Assembly (NCBI RefSeq): GCF_011043775.1
Contig: NZ_JAAKXY010000002.1
Span: 744,001-808,000, forward strand
DNA: 64,000 bases
Direction: 5' to 3'
Source of the DNA: Natronolimnobius sp. AArcel1
Lineage (GTDB): Archaea; Halobacteriota; Halobacteria; Halobacteriales; Natrialbaceae
Shown: in pieces, positions 43,706 to 52,661 of the stretch
Layout of the letters: each line of letters starts with the position of its first letter
Position numbering within the stretch: position 1 is the first letter of the stretch
Translations under genes and position numbers: made by a program
The notes under the pieces: generated by a model
Told to the model about the DNA's origin: nothing
What the model saw: only the letters and a program-made list of their open reading frames with translations
Database searches by the model: none

Positions 43706-44393
43706 CGCCGACGCGTTCCTCTCGGCCCTCCGCCTGTCCGACTCGTTTCTACCAGTCGGGGGCTACACGGCCTCCTACGGCCTCGAGCAGTACCTGAACG
43801 AAGGGCGAATAGAGACTCACGACGAGCTCGAGGCGGTGGTCGCTGCGTTCCTCCGTCGGGTTGTCGGCCCCTGTGAGGTGGTGGCGCTGTCGAACGCCCA
43901 CGCGGCGAGTGCGGACGCAGCTCTTGACGCATTTTGTGCGGTCGACGAACGGCTTCACGCGGTGACGATGCCTCGAGAGTTCCGCGAGAGTTCGACAAAA
44001 GCCGGTGCGAAGCTGTGCGAGTTGCTGTTCGAAGTGGACGGCGACCGCGCGTTTGACGCTGCGGTTGCGAACGCTATCGACGCCGACGAGACGCCGGGGC
44101 ACTATCCCGTTGTCTTCGGCGCGGTCGCCCAGACACGCGGGCTGTCGCGACGCGAGGCCTGCCTCGCCTACGCCCACGCGTTCGTCACCGGCCTGCTCGG
44201 GGCCGCACAGCGACTTGGCCGGTTCGGCCACACCGCGATTCAGTCCATTCTCGAGTCGCTGCGACCCGTGATTGCCGCAGTCTGTGATCGCTACGTCGAG
44301 CGCGATCCGTCAGCGATGGTGTCGTTCGCGCCGCTTGCCGAAATCATGGGGATGCGACACGAACGCGCGGGTCGGCGACTGTTCATGAGCTGA
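43695..44393 (+). CDS. ureF: Urease accessory protein UreF
   Basis: The product has 232 residues from the ATG at 43695. LRLSDSFLPVGGYTASYGLEQYLNEG near the N-terminus, GAKLCELLFEVDGDRAFD in the middle and GRFGHTAIQSILESLRPVIA in the C-terminal half match UreF, an all-helical protein that bridges UreD and UreG. An upstream in-frame ATG (43542) lies within the ureE His tail and was rejected. It is the last gene of the operon. Confidence 0.93.
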   Translation: MTTDADAFLSALRLSDSFLPVGGYTASYGLEQYLNEGRIETHDELEAVVAAFLRRVVGPCEVVALSNAHAASADAALDAFCAVDERLHAVTMPREFRESSTKAGAKLCELLFEVDGDRAFDAAVANAIDADETPGHYPVVFGAVAQTRGLSRREACLAYAHAFVTGLLGAAQRLGRFGHTAIQSILESLRPVIAAVCDRYVERDPSAMVSFAPLAEIMGMRHERAGRRLFMS

Positions 44394-44434
44394 TTTTCTG
44401 ACCCAACTCGTTCGTTCTCAGCTGGGGAATCCTC

Positions 44435-44692
44435 TCACGACGTTCGTTTGAACTGATTGTAGAGCCAGCCGAATGCAACGCCAGCGGCAAAGCCATCGAG
44501 ACCGCCCCAGACGATTCCAGTTAACGTGCCGCCCTGATCGGCTTCGAAGCCGGGATACAGGTCGGCGAACAGCGTCCGCCACTGGTTCCCCCAGCCAATT
44601 CTCGAGGCGACACCGATGAAGCCGATACTCGCCGCGACTGTCGTGCCGAGTGCGAACCCGAATGCTAGGATCGAGTCGACTGTGCAGTTCAC
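44435..44692 (-). CDS. Small membrane protein, holin-like family
   Basis: The product has 85 residues from a GTG at 44692. There are two hydrophobic segments, one at about 8-29 (AFGFALGTTVAASIGFIGVASR) and one at about 60-80 (VWGGLDGFAAGVAFGWLYNQF), with LFADLYPGFEADQGGTL between. Haloarchaeal genomes encode many such proteins, labelled 'bacteriophage holin', but no phage genes lie nearby and lysis is unlikely. The function is unknown. It sits alone between the urease operon and the next operon. Other starts upstream are possible. Confidence 0.6.
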   Translation of the reverse strand: MNCTVDSILAFGFALGTTVAASIGFIGVASRIGWGNQWRTLFADLYPGFEADQGGTLTGIVWGGLDGFAAGVAFGWLYNQFKRTS

Positions 44693-44866
44693 GGGACGAC
44701 TTCGTCTCCGGTGCCGTCCGTTGTGGTTGCGTTTTCGATTGCATCCTCGAAGCGTACCGTCGTTCCGGTGGTAAATCTATGACATGCGTCTGCGCGCTGT
44801 ATTTTCCCGTCCAACCGTGGAATTAAATTCGTACGTGTTACCCCCTCAACGGCCGATGGGCGCAAG

Positions 44867-44875
44867 TTTTAGTAT
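44867..44875 (+). promoter_or_regulatory. TATA box of the ESCRT-like operon
   Basis: TTTTAGTAT is centred about 28 bases before the ATG at 44899, predicting an almost leaderless transcript. It supports 44899 over the in-frame ATG at 44884. Confidence 0.55.
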
Positions 44876-44898
44876 GCGAGCATGTGTGTCATTTTACA

Positions 44899-46017
44899 AT
44901 GACTCTCTTACCTGTTGATACTGACGTTCTGGAAGATGTCTGTCGAGACATCGCACAGGACAATTACGGATTTATCTACGTCTCCGATCAGAAGGGGGAG
45001 ATCAAATCCGCGTACGAGAGTTCAGACGTCGGGTTCGTCAACGCACGGTCGCTTTCTGTCAGTGATATGCGCAAGGCACTGGCCGAGATGGCGACCGACG
45101 AGTTCGTCGACGTTGAGCAACTTCGGGACGGCGTTTTCTACGTCGATCCGTTCGGTGTCAAAGGGAACATGAACATCACTCGCGAACTCACGAACTTATT
45201 CGGTCAACGTCTTGTTGTCACCGGCGAGACGCTCCGTTCGCGGTTTTCGCTGGCGATTGATGACATGGAGTTCTTCGCCGACGAACTCGCGGAACGAAAC
45301 TACCTCCGGCGGATCACCGCTGGCAAACGCGATTACTACACAATCGGCCCGCAACTCAAAGAACACGCCGACGACGTCGGTCTCGACTCCCGACTCGAGC
45401 GAGAGGCGTCAGACGGAAAGATTGCCCACAGTGACCTCGAGAACGTCATCGACGTCGACGCAACCTCGGACGTGATTCGGTATCTCGATCGGGAGGGATA
45501 CATTGTCGACCTGGATGGAGAGTATCTGGTCGAGGAGGCGCTCGACGAGTACGCTCGGTACCTGGCCGAAGAGATTGAAGACGCCGTCGAAGCGGTGTTC
45601 GAGGACTCGAGTTACGTGCTTCAAACCAACGAGTTTGACCGCGTCGTTGAAAATGAGATTGAGAGTCGGTTCGATGTTCTCTCGCAGGCTCGCAGTGTTC
45701 GCCGGGAACTCCTCGAGAGCACCGCCGATACACTGGTTGATCGCCTCGGTCTCGAGGCGGGACGGGAGATGGTCGAGGCGGTCGATCCGTTCGAGGACGT
45801 GGCCGAGGACCACGCCAGGCGGATTCGAACCGATCTGAAAGCCGATCAGGAACAGCTTCCTGGAACACTGCCGGAGTGGGTCGAACTGGCTGAGGAGTAT
45901 TTCGAGGAACTACATGTTAGCAACGCGACGGCGGTCAACGAGTACGTTCGCGACGCAGTTCGAGAACGGTACCGAGAACTCGTTAATGAGGAGGAGTTCG
46001 GCGGAATGGCCGAATAA
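44899..46017 (+). CDS. Tandem winged-helix protein, first gene of the ESCRT-like operon
   Basis: The product has 372 residues. At least three stretches read as winged helices: about 50-95 (LSVSDMRKALAEMATDEFV, a wing ending in FYVDPFG), 110-155 (VTGETLRSRFSLAIDDMEFF, wing YLRRITAGKRDYYTIG) and 170-215 (IAHSDLENVIDVDATSDVI, wing IVDLDGEYLV). A helical C-terminal part follows. Tandem winged helices occur in ESCRT-II and in the UFM1 ligase UFL1, and the order of helices here recalls both. That is resemblance only. The gene opens an operon with a coiled-coil and an AAA ATPase. No membrane segment or catalytic motif is visible. Confidence 0.6.
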   Translation: MTLLPVDTDVLEDVCRDIAQDNYGFIYVSDQKGEIKSAYESSDVGFVNARSLSVSDMRKALAEMATDEFVDVEQLRDGVFYVDPFGVKGNMNITRELTNLFGQRLVVTGETLRSRFSLAIDDMEFFADELAERNYLRRITAGKRDYYTIGPQLKEHADDVGLDSRLEREASDGKIAHSDLENVIDVDATSDVIRYLDREGYIVDLDGEYLVEEALDEYARYLAEEIEDAVEAVFEDSSYVLQTNEFDRVVENEIESRFDVLSQARSVRRELLESTADTLVDRLGLEAGREMVEAVDPFEDVAEDHARRIRTDLKADQEQLPGTLPEWVELAEEYFEELHVSNATAVNEYVRDAVRERYRELVNEEEFGGMAE

Positions 46018-46052
46018 TTGATACCAAAACGACATACAGCAACTGATCAACA

Positions 46053-47114
46053 ATGCCGCAAAAATACGAATTCGAACGCATAGAAAGCGACGGACGGGAA
46101 TACGTGATCGCGGATCCGGTCAACCAGACGGCTGACCCAGTCCGTCTCGACGCCAGGTGGATTGAGGGCGACGATATCGAAGGCGAGTGGGAACGTGCTG
46201 TTCGGGCGATCATCAAGACTGACTTGCTCGGTTCGATGGAACTTAAAGAGGGGAATGGGCGAATCGATCGCAGACAGGCAATCGAGACGCTCGCAGCCGC
46301 CAGCGACGAGGACGGCGATATCGTCACCAGCACGCAGCAAGCCGAGGCGCTGATCGAGTTCTTCGCTGACGAGGACATCCTCGAGTTACAAAGTGGACAG
46401 GTCGTGATGCTTCGCAATCCCGGCAAGAACCCCGAAGAGATAAATGGACGGATGATCCTGAACTGGGCGGCCGCAATCGACGCCTGTGTGGAAAAGATCA
46501 CCGAGACTATCGGACGAGTCGACGACGCAAAGAAAAAACTTGAGAATCGGATCGACGACATCGACCAGGAATCAGGAAAGATCGACGAACATTTGGAAGA
46601 AACTGCCCAGGAACTCAGGAGCCTTGGCGATGGACCTGGCGTTCCGGACGATCCGTCGGCGCTTTCTCAGGACGAACGTGACCGCTTCCAACAGCTCAAA
46701 CGGAAGCTGATCTACCACAAGAAGATGAAAGAGGCGGATCAAGAGAACTTAGCGGAGAAAGTCGAGAGCGGGGCCGATAGACTCGCTGATAACATCGAAA
46801 TGTTGGAATCAGCCAAGACGACACTCGGGAACAAGCGAGAGCAGGTTCGTACTCAGGCGCTGAAAAAGCAGACGTTCCCAGACGAGGCGATGAACATTGT
46901 TGACAATATGGGCGAACTGACAACTCAACTTGCGGGTGTCGGCGGCATTCAAGAAGCAATCGAGCAGACGCCGGACCACGAAGTCGGCAGCGTGGTTGAC
47001 GACGTCCTTGGCAGCATCGACGGGGTCGGTGAAACCGCACAGCAGACCGCTGGCGAGGAGATGCAAAGTGAGGCGGAACGGGAGGCGGAAGCGAACGAAC
47101 TCGAGATGTCGTAG
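46053..47114 (+). CDS. Winged-helix plus coiled-coil protein resembling ESCRT-III (Snf7)
   Basis: The product has 353 residues. Residues 1-70 are mixed; 72-122 look like a winged helix (RRQAIETLAAAS to GQVVMLRNPGK); 136-190 form a long helix; 204-275 form helix pairs including LKRKLIYHKKMKEADQENLA and DNIEMLESAKTT. This matches, position by position, the core of Snf7 (LKRKKLYEKQLEQID and EALENANTN). A hinge ALKK is followed by MNIVDNMGELTTQLAG, like the Snf7 alpha4-alpha5 region, and a charged tail. A winged helix before an Snf7 core occurs in CHMP7. No MIM motif is certain. It is followed by a Vps4-like ATPase. Confidence 0.6.
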   Translation: MPQKYEFERIESDGREYVIADPVNQTADPVRLDARWIEGDDIEGEWERAVRAIIKTDLLGSMELKEGNGRIDRRQAIETLAAASDEDGDIVTSTQQAEALIEFFADEDILELQSGQVVMLRNPGKNPEEINGRMILNWAAAIDACVEKITETIGRVDDAKKKLENRIDDIDQESGKIDEHLEETAQELRSLGDGPGVPDDPSALSQDERDRFQQLKRKLIYHKKMKEADQENLAEKVESGADRLADNIEMLESAKTTLGNKREQVRTQALKKQTFPDEAMNIVDNMGELTTQLAGVGGIQEAIEQTPDHEVGSVVDDVLGSIDGVGETAQQTAGEEMQSEAEREAEANELEMS

Positions 47115-47115
47115 G

Positions 47116-47826
47116 ATGCGTGCGGACTCGCTACTGCAAGGAATCCGACGGATCGATCGGCAGGGAGAACAGCTCCTCTCCTTGCGAACATTTTCAGGGG
47201 TCGAACTGGGTCACCGGATCGATGCGACGATGGACGCACTTGTCGATTTAGCCGAGTTGCTCCGCGCCGGGGCGCCGTTTCCACCGCGAGTGGAACTCGT
47301 ATCGAATGCGGGCGGTGGTCGCAGCAGTCGAACGAACGTGACAAACCCAAACTGTACTGACGCTGATCGAGACGAATTCCCCCTCGTACGTCGCGTTCTT
47401 GAGACTAGTTACGAACGCGGTGGGGCGACAACCGACCAACTTGACCCGGGGATCGCCAACCGAGTTGTGACTGACGAACGGTTTGAGACAGTCGATTCCT
47501 GGGTTCTTGTTCCGCTTTCGGGCGCCGAACCGTACGCGTCTAACTGGCGTCCGGTCATCGAAACGCTCTCGGCCCGACTTGATAGAATTGTTGAGGATTT
47601 CAGGAGAATCGTCCGTCGGGTGCGGGCCGCAGAGACAGATCGCCTACTCATCAACGGCTGCGAGGCGGTCGTCGAGATGCTTGAGACACTGTTGCTTGTT
47701 GTTCAGCGAGCCGATGCTGATTCACGGTACGTTCGTAATCGGACTGACCAGCGCCAGGGAGAACTGTTATCGACGATCGAGCAAGCCACGACGCAGCTAC
47801 AACCACAGAGTAACGACAATGCTTAA
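47116..47826 (+). CDS. Unknown protein of the ESCRT-like operon
   Basis: The product has 236 residues from the ATG at 47116, one base after the preceding stop. It is helical and charged. The N-terminal part (IDRQGEQLLSLRTFSG, IDATMDALVDLAELLRAG) is followed by a polar loop of about 25 residues. The second half has long helices with LDRIVEDFRRIVRRVRAAETD and VEMLETLLLVVQRADADS. I recognise no domain. Its stop lies beyond the start of the AAA gene (eight-base overlap), so it is translated with its neighbours. It could be an adaptor between the coiled-coil protein and the ATPase. Confidence 0.65.
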   Translation: MRADSLLQGIRRIDRQGEQLLSLRTFSGVELGHRIDATMDALVDLAELLRAGAPFPPRVELVSNAGGGRSSRTNVTNPNCTDADRDEFPLVRRVLETSYERGGATTDQLDPGIANRVVTDERFETVDSWVLVPLSGAEPYASNWRPVIETLSARLDRIVEDFRRIVRRVRAAETDRLLINGCEAVVEMLETLLLVVQRADADSRYVRNRTDQRQGELLSTIEQATTQLQPQSNDNA

Positions 47827-49609
47827 TCTGACGCCAATACTGAAACGAGATCAGCCAACCTCGAAAATCAAAATCGGGGCGAAAAAAGTCGGTCCAAACA
47901 CCGACACCGTCGAGATCCGTCACAACGATGGGCGGGCATTTTTCTATGTCGAGCCGATTGATGACTCAATTGTTGACGGTATCGGGAACAAAGTTCGAAT
48001 GCACCAGAACGTCAAGACGGTGTTCGGGGGAATCGACCGTGGGACTGACTTTCTCGTCGATCCTGATGCCGGCAAACGTGACGTCGTAGAGTGTTCCAGA
48101 GCGAAGATTCACACGAGTGAAGTCGCCCCGGACGACCTCGAGCCGTTCCTCCGGGAGAACGATTACCTGTTACACCCGATGGAAGAGGTCGTTCCGAAAG
48201 GCGACGATCTGGCGACGTTCGAGGTTGCTGAGATGGAGCCCTCGGGCTACACCACGCTTCGAGTCACTCCGAACACGGACCTTGAGTTCATTGACGCCGG
48301 CGAACTGCGGGAACTGCGAGCAACGAGAAACGCAACCGGGCGCGGTCCTGGTGGCGGTGCGGGAGAAGGCGAAGCCGGCGATGATGAGGAGGTACAGGTA
48401 TCGCTCGAGCCCAAGAAGCCGACAGTCAGCTTTGAGGAGGATGTCGCTGGGCTGCCGGAGGTGAAACGAACAGCGGAGAACCTGCTTGCGCTGTTTGATC
48501 CCGACGTTCGTGACGAGGTTGTCGAACGGTACGGTGACGAGTTCGCCTCGCGAGGTAACAGTATGCTGCTGTACGGGCCGCCTGGTTGCGGGAAGACGCT
48601 GATCTCTGAGGCAATCGCCTACGAGGCTAAATACAACTCAAACATTGAGGATAGCTACGGCGAGGTAAAGTTCCTCGAGATCAAGGGCAGCGACGTGCTC
48701 TCGAAGTACTCCGGCGAGTCCGAGAAACGCGTCGAGGCGATTTTCGAGAAGGCTCACGGAATCGCCCAGGAGGGGTTTGCTGTCCTCTTTTTTGACGAGG
48801 TTGATACCCTTATTCCAGACCGCGGTGACGACTCGTTGCAGCGCCACGAGCGGTCGCTGACTAACGCCTTCCTCCAGGAGATGAACGAGATCGAAGACAA
48901 CCTCCTCGTAATCGGCGCGACGAATATGCCGTTTACGATTGATCCGGCTGCGACCCGGCGGTTTCCGATCCAGCAGTTCATCCCACAGCCCGATCGGGAA
49001 GTAATGGCCGAGGTCTGGCGGAAACATCTTTCGTCGATGACGGAGACTGAAACCATTGATTACGAGCGTCTCGGCGTCGCCTCGGAAGGATACACTCCGG
49101 CTGAAATCGCCGATCGCGTCCTCGGCAGCGATCTCCAGCGGGAGTTCGTCGAGAGCGTCTATCTTCCGGAACGAGACCCGATCGAGCCCGACACTGAGTA
49201 CTTCGTTGATCGCCTCGAGCGGACCGATCCGAAGACGATTCGCCAGTACGTCGCTAGCGTCCGCACCAAGATCGACGATCTCGAGGGGTATCCAGAACTG
49301 CGCCGATACGTTGAGGCACAGGCGGACCGGTTGGGGATGCAACTCGGGAACGAACCGTCGTCGCTCGAGCGGCTGTTAGGTGGCGGCTCTGGCGGTAATT
49401 CTGCTAGTGAATCTGGCGGGGGCTCTGGTGGCGATTCCAGATCGGACGGCGCTCAAGCGAGGGACATGGACGGTTTCGCGATGACCGAGTCCGCAACCAG
49501 CGACGCCGTTGGAAGGGATGACGTTGGTGTTGACGGTGCTAGTGCCACTGACGGATCAGACGAAGACGGCTTTGAGTTCGGTACTGGGGGTGAGTCCGAT
49601 GACCGATAA
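47819..49609 (+). CDS. Single-ring AAA ATPase resembling Vps4/CdvC
   Basis: The product has 596 residues from the ATG at 47819. Residues 1-170 are a beta-rich domain in place of the MIT domain of Vps4, faintly like the Cdc48 N-domain. A Gly/Glu linker leads to the AAA module: Walker A GPPGCGKT (253-260), pore loop LSKYSGESEK (294-303, close to the Vps4 form SKWxGESEK), Walker B FFDEVD (324-329), sensor GATN (366-369) and Arg finger pair R380-R381. The C-terminal helices include SEGYTPAEIADRV and DPKTIRQYVASVRTKI. A Gly/Ser-rich tail ends the protein. It probably remodels the upstream coiled-coil protein. Confidence 0.78.
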   Translation: MLNLTPILKRDQPTSKIKIGAKKVGPNTDTVEIRHNDGRAFFYVEPIDDSIVDGIGNKVRMHQNVKTVFGGIDRGTDFLVDPDAGKRDVVECSRAKIHTSEVAPDDLEPFLRENDYLLHPMEEVVPKGDDLATFEVAEMEPSGYTTLRVTPNTDLEFIDAGELRELRATRNATGRGPGGGAGEGEAGDDEEVQVSLEPKKPTVSFEEDVAGLPEVKRTAENLLALFDPDVRDEVVERYGDEFASRGNSMLLYGPPGCGKTLISEAIAYEAKYNSNIEDSYGEVKFLEIKGSDVLSKYSGESEKRVEAIFEKAHGIAQEGFAVLFFDEVDTLIPDRGDDSLQRHERSLTNAFLQEMNEIEDNLLVIGATNMPFTIDPAATRRFPIQQFIPQPDREVMAEVWRKHLSSMTETETIDYERLGVASEGYTPAEIADRVLGSDLQREFVESVYLPERDPIEPDTEYFVDRLERTDPKTIRQYVASVRTKIDDLEGYPELRRYVEAQADRLGMQLGNEPSSLERLLGGGSGGNSASESGGGSGGDSRSDGAQARDMDGFAMTESATSDAVGRDDVGVDGASATDGSDEDGFEFGTGGESDDR

Positions 49610-52526
49610 CTACAGACAGGTCGGTTCCTTCGAGAGTCGGCGGGTTGAGGCTGTCGGTGTCGGCCACGATGTGATCGCGATCGGACTCGAGGATCGCCTC
49701 GAACTGGTTACAGGGAGTGACTCGACCGGGATCGACCACGGCGACCGGATCCTCGACGTTGCCGTTGCGGACCGGGTGATCGTTCTTTCTCCCGGCGAAC
49801 TCACCACATACTCGCGGACGGGTGACCGATTGTGGACTCAGTCCGTCGAGGATGCCCATGCGATTGCTGCTATCACCAACGCAGACATCTGCGGCGTGCT
49901 CGGTCCCGATCGGGTATCTGGAATCGACGTCTCGAGTGGCCGCGAGCGATTCGACGTTGAACGATCTCGACCCGGTGGCCCTGATGACGCCCTTATCGCG
50001 GTTCCAACCGGGTTTTTGATCGCCACCTGGACGTTCCTCACCCATGTCGACGTCGAGGGACACGTCGACTTCGATCGTGACCTTTCGGCGGTCGTTCGAA
50101 GCGTTGGACGCTGTGATGACACGCTCGTCGCAGCCCTGCAGAGCGATCAACTCGTCGGGCTTCAGGCCGGTACCGGCGACCCGCGGTGGCGGACGGAACT
50201 CGAAGCAAACCACGTCGCACCGGTCGGCGAAGGCACGGTACTCGTGAGCACGACCGACGGAACACGGTCGGTCAGTTCTGACGGGACGACCGAACCGGTC
50301 GGCGACCTCCCTGGCGGCGAGACGTACACCACGCCCTCGGGGACACTCGTTTGTGCGGTGCGAGGCGGAACGGTAGCCACGTATGTTCACACGCGCGAGC
50401 AACTCGGCCTCGAGGTCGCGACCGAGACTGTCGGCATCGGTGGAACCATCGACATTCACGTCTCGAACCCGACGGATCGGGAGCGGACCGCAACGCTCAC
50501 CGTTGACGTCACGGGCTGTTCGCTCTCGCCGGCGGAGCGGACGGTGTCCGTTGCGCCCGGAGTAACAGAACTCGTTGATTTTCCAGTGTCGGCGGTCCGC
50601 GCGGAGGGTGTGGCTGATCTCTCAATCGCCGTCGATGGCTCGGTGGCCTCCGAGACGTCGATTACAGTCGAAGACGCCGCTAGCGGGGGACTGGCTGTCG
50701 ACGCCGCTCTTGAGACAGCGTCGATCGATGATGGCGTAGCCAAACTCGCGGTGACCGTCGAGAATGTTGGCGGCGTGGCGCTCGATTCGGTCTCGCTGCT
50801 CGAGACCGAAACCGGGACGGACGAACTCCAACCTGGTGAGACGTGGACGGGGTCGGTAACCCGACCCTACGAGCCCGATCGGCGCGTTTCAGTTGGCCTC
50901 GAGGTGTTTCGCGGGGATCGCCGTCGGGAATACGCGCCGACCTGTACGCTCCCTGCGCTCCCGACGATCGACGTCGAATCCGGTCGCGACGCGATTCGAG
51001 CGACGATCGTGACCGATGGCGACCCGCCGGTCTCGGATAGGCTGGTGATCGAGGTGCCCGGTGCCGGCCGTGTTCGATCGCCGGTGACGATCGACGGTGA
51101 CGAACTCCTCGTAGTCGTCCCTCTGTACGAAGATGGGACCGCGCGTATCGCACTCGATGCAATCGATGTCGACGAGCGGGTCCAGGTCTCCGATTTGAGT
51201 CTGTTCACGACGTCATCGGGAACCAGGTCCACTCGCGAGCGCCGTGGTAACCGTTCCAGTTCTCGTTCCCGTTCCGACCCACCATCGCGCCAGCCTGGTT
51301 CCGATTCGCGCTCCGACCCCGGGTCTGACCCGGGAGCAGCCGATACGTTTGCTGCATCCGACCCGACTGACTCGAGGGGTCCGAAACGCCATCTCTCAGG
51401 CCCTCCAGACCAGAGCCAGAGCACCACCGCGACCGACGCTGACTCTCAATCACTTTCTGTAACTCGTCGCGTCGACGACTCTCTCGTGCTCGGCCACGCA
51501 GTCCGAGATCGTATCGTCGTCTCGGCAGTGGACGGTCGCGCTGAGGAGGTTTCGGTTATCATCGATGATGAACGGGTCGAACTTGGATCTGTTCCGGCTG
51601 GCGAAACGGCAACCGTAGAGCGCGCTGTCGGTGCTGTCTCCATCGACGGCGTGGTTCTAGCGCCCGCGACGGTCGAGGCTGGCGGAACCATCGTCGACCG
51701 GCTTCCCGAGCGCCGACTCGAGGTCTCGAGCGAGGGACTCGCCGTCAGGGCAGCAGTCGACCCAACGGACGGAACCGTCGTCGCAGATCTGGCGAACCGC
51801 GACGACCGCAACTGTCGGGTGCTTGGCGTTGAAATCGACGGACCGAGCCGTCCAGAGTCGATCGACGAGCGACTCGAGGCTGGTGCAACGGCGACCGTTA
51901 CCGCCTCTCTCGACACTGTCGGCGGAGATGGGCGCGGATTGGGTGTTGAACGCGACGCCGTTGGCCTCTCGATCGCCGTTCGCTACGACGACGGCAAAGA
52001 GGAGACGATTGACGCGCTGGCGGCGGTGACGCCGCTCGAGGGGGGTGGAACGGCCACCGGCTCATCGTCGCCCGAGAACATGTTGCTCACTGCCGCCATC
52101 GGGCCTGAGACTCAGGCTGCGGGAGAGTACGGTTCTGTTGTGCTCGTCTTCAAGAACGAAAGCAACCGACCGCTGCTGGATGTCTCAGTGTCAGCAACTG
52201 GCGACCCAATCAATGATATGTTTTATTCCGAGGCGCGCCGCGGCGAACTGGCGGCCGGTGACTGGATCGAACATTTCGTCGACTTGGAAAGTGGTATTGA
52301 CGAACCGACCTTCGAAGCAACCGTGAGCTACATGCTCGAGGACAGTTCTGAACGAGCGTATACCGTCCGTGCGTCAGGGCCAGCAGTCACCAACGAAGCG
52401 GAGTGGACTGACGACCATCTCGCGGCGTGGTCTGTCGAACGACTTGACGAGGCGACAGCTGGCAACGAGACCCTCTCGGTCCCCGAATTACCGTCGTCGC
52501 TGTCAACGTCGCTTCGTCGGCGGTAG
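49599..52526 (+). CDS. Beta-propeller plus Ig-like repeat protein of the ESCRT-like operon
   Basis: The product has 975 residues from the ATG at 49599, overlapping the AAA gene by 11 bases. The first 290 residues show about six repeats of a beta-propeller blade pattern, PQQ/WD-like (ILDVAVADRVIVLSPGELTTYS, IAAITNADICGVLG, LVAALQSDQLVGLQ). The rest is a chain of Ig/CARDB-like beta domains (TVENVGGVALDSVSLLETETG, FKNESNRPLLDVSVSATG) with a Ser/Arg-rich linker near 575-630. There is no signal peptide or membrane segment, so it is probably cytosolic, which is unusual for such repeats. It may be a scaffold. Confidence 0.75.
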   Translation: MTDNYRQVGSFESRRVEAVGVGHDVIAIGLEDRLELVTGSDSTGIDHGDRILDVAVADRVIVLSPGELTTYSRTGDRLWTQSVEDAHAIAAITNADICGVLGPDRVSGIDVSSGRERFDVERSRPGGPDDALIAVPTGFLIATWTFLTHVDVEGHVDFDRDLSAVVRSVGRCDDTLVAALQSDQLVGLQAGTGDPRWRTELEANHVAPVGEGTVLVSTTDGTRSVSSDGTTEPVGDLPGGETYTTPSGTLVCAVRGGTVATYVHTREQLGLEVATETVGIGGTIDIHVSNPTDRERTATLTVDVTGCSLSPAERTVSVAPGVTELVDFPVSAVRAEGVADLSIAVDGSVASETSITVEDAASGGLAVDAALETASIDDGVAKLAVTVENVGGVALDSVSLLETETGTDELQPGETWTGSVTRPYEPDRRVSVGLEVFRGDRRREYAPTCTLPALPTIDVESGRDAIRATIVTDGDPPVSDRLVIEVPGAGRVRSPVTIDGDELLVVVPLYEDGTARIALDAIDVDERVQVSDLSLFTTSSGTRSTRERRGNRSSSRSRSDPPSRQPGSDSRSDPGSDPGAADTFAASDPTDSRGPKRHLSGPPDQSQSTTATDADSQSLSVTRRVDDSLVLGHAVRDRIVVSAVDGRAEEVSVIIDDERVELGSVPAGETATVERAVGAVSIDGVVLAPATVEAGGTIVDRLPERRLEVSSEGLAVRAAVDPTDGTVVADLANRDDRNCRVLGVEIDGPSRPESIDERLEAGATATVTASLDTVGGDGRGLGVERDAVGLSIAVRYDDGKEETIDALAAVTPLEGGGTATGSSSPENMLLTAAIGPETQAAGEYGSVVLVFKNESNRPLLDVSVSATGDPINDMFYSEARRGELAAGDWIEHFVDLESGIDEPTFEATVSYMLEDSSERAYTVRASGPAVTNEAEWTDDHLAAWSVERLDEATAGNETLSVPELPSSLSTSLRRR

Positions 52527-52661
52527 CTTTCTTTTCAGGATTTCACCTCGTTATCTGGCACTGATGCCATTGAAACAACTTCCGTAAGTTACGGTTCCGG
52601 TTCTTCTTGCTCTGAAACTGAGACGATTCGGAATAGACGGATCGATGCTTGGGTCTGATAC

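Noticed and set aside
44435-44692. Prophage from the holin-like protein
   Set aside because: This small family is common in haloarchaeal chromosomes and no phage genes lie nearby.
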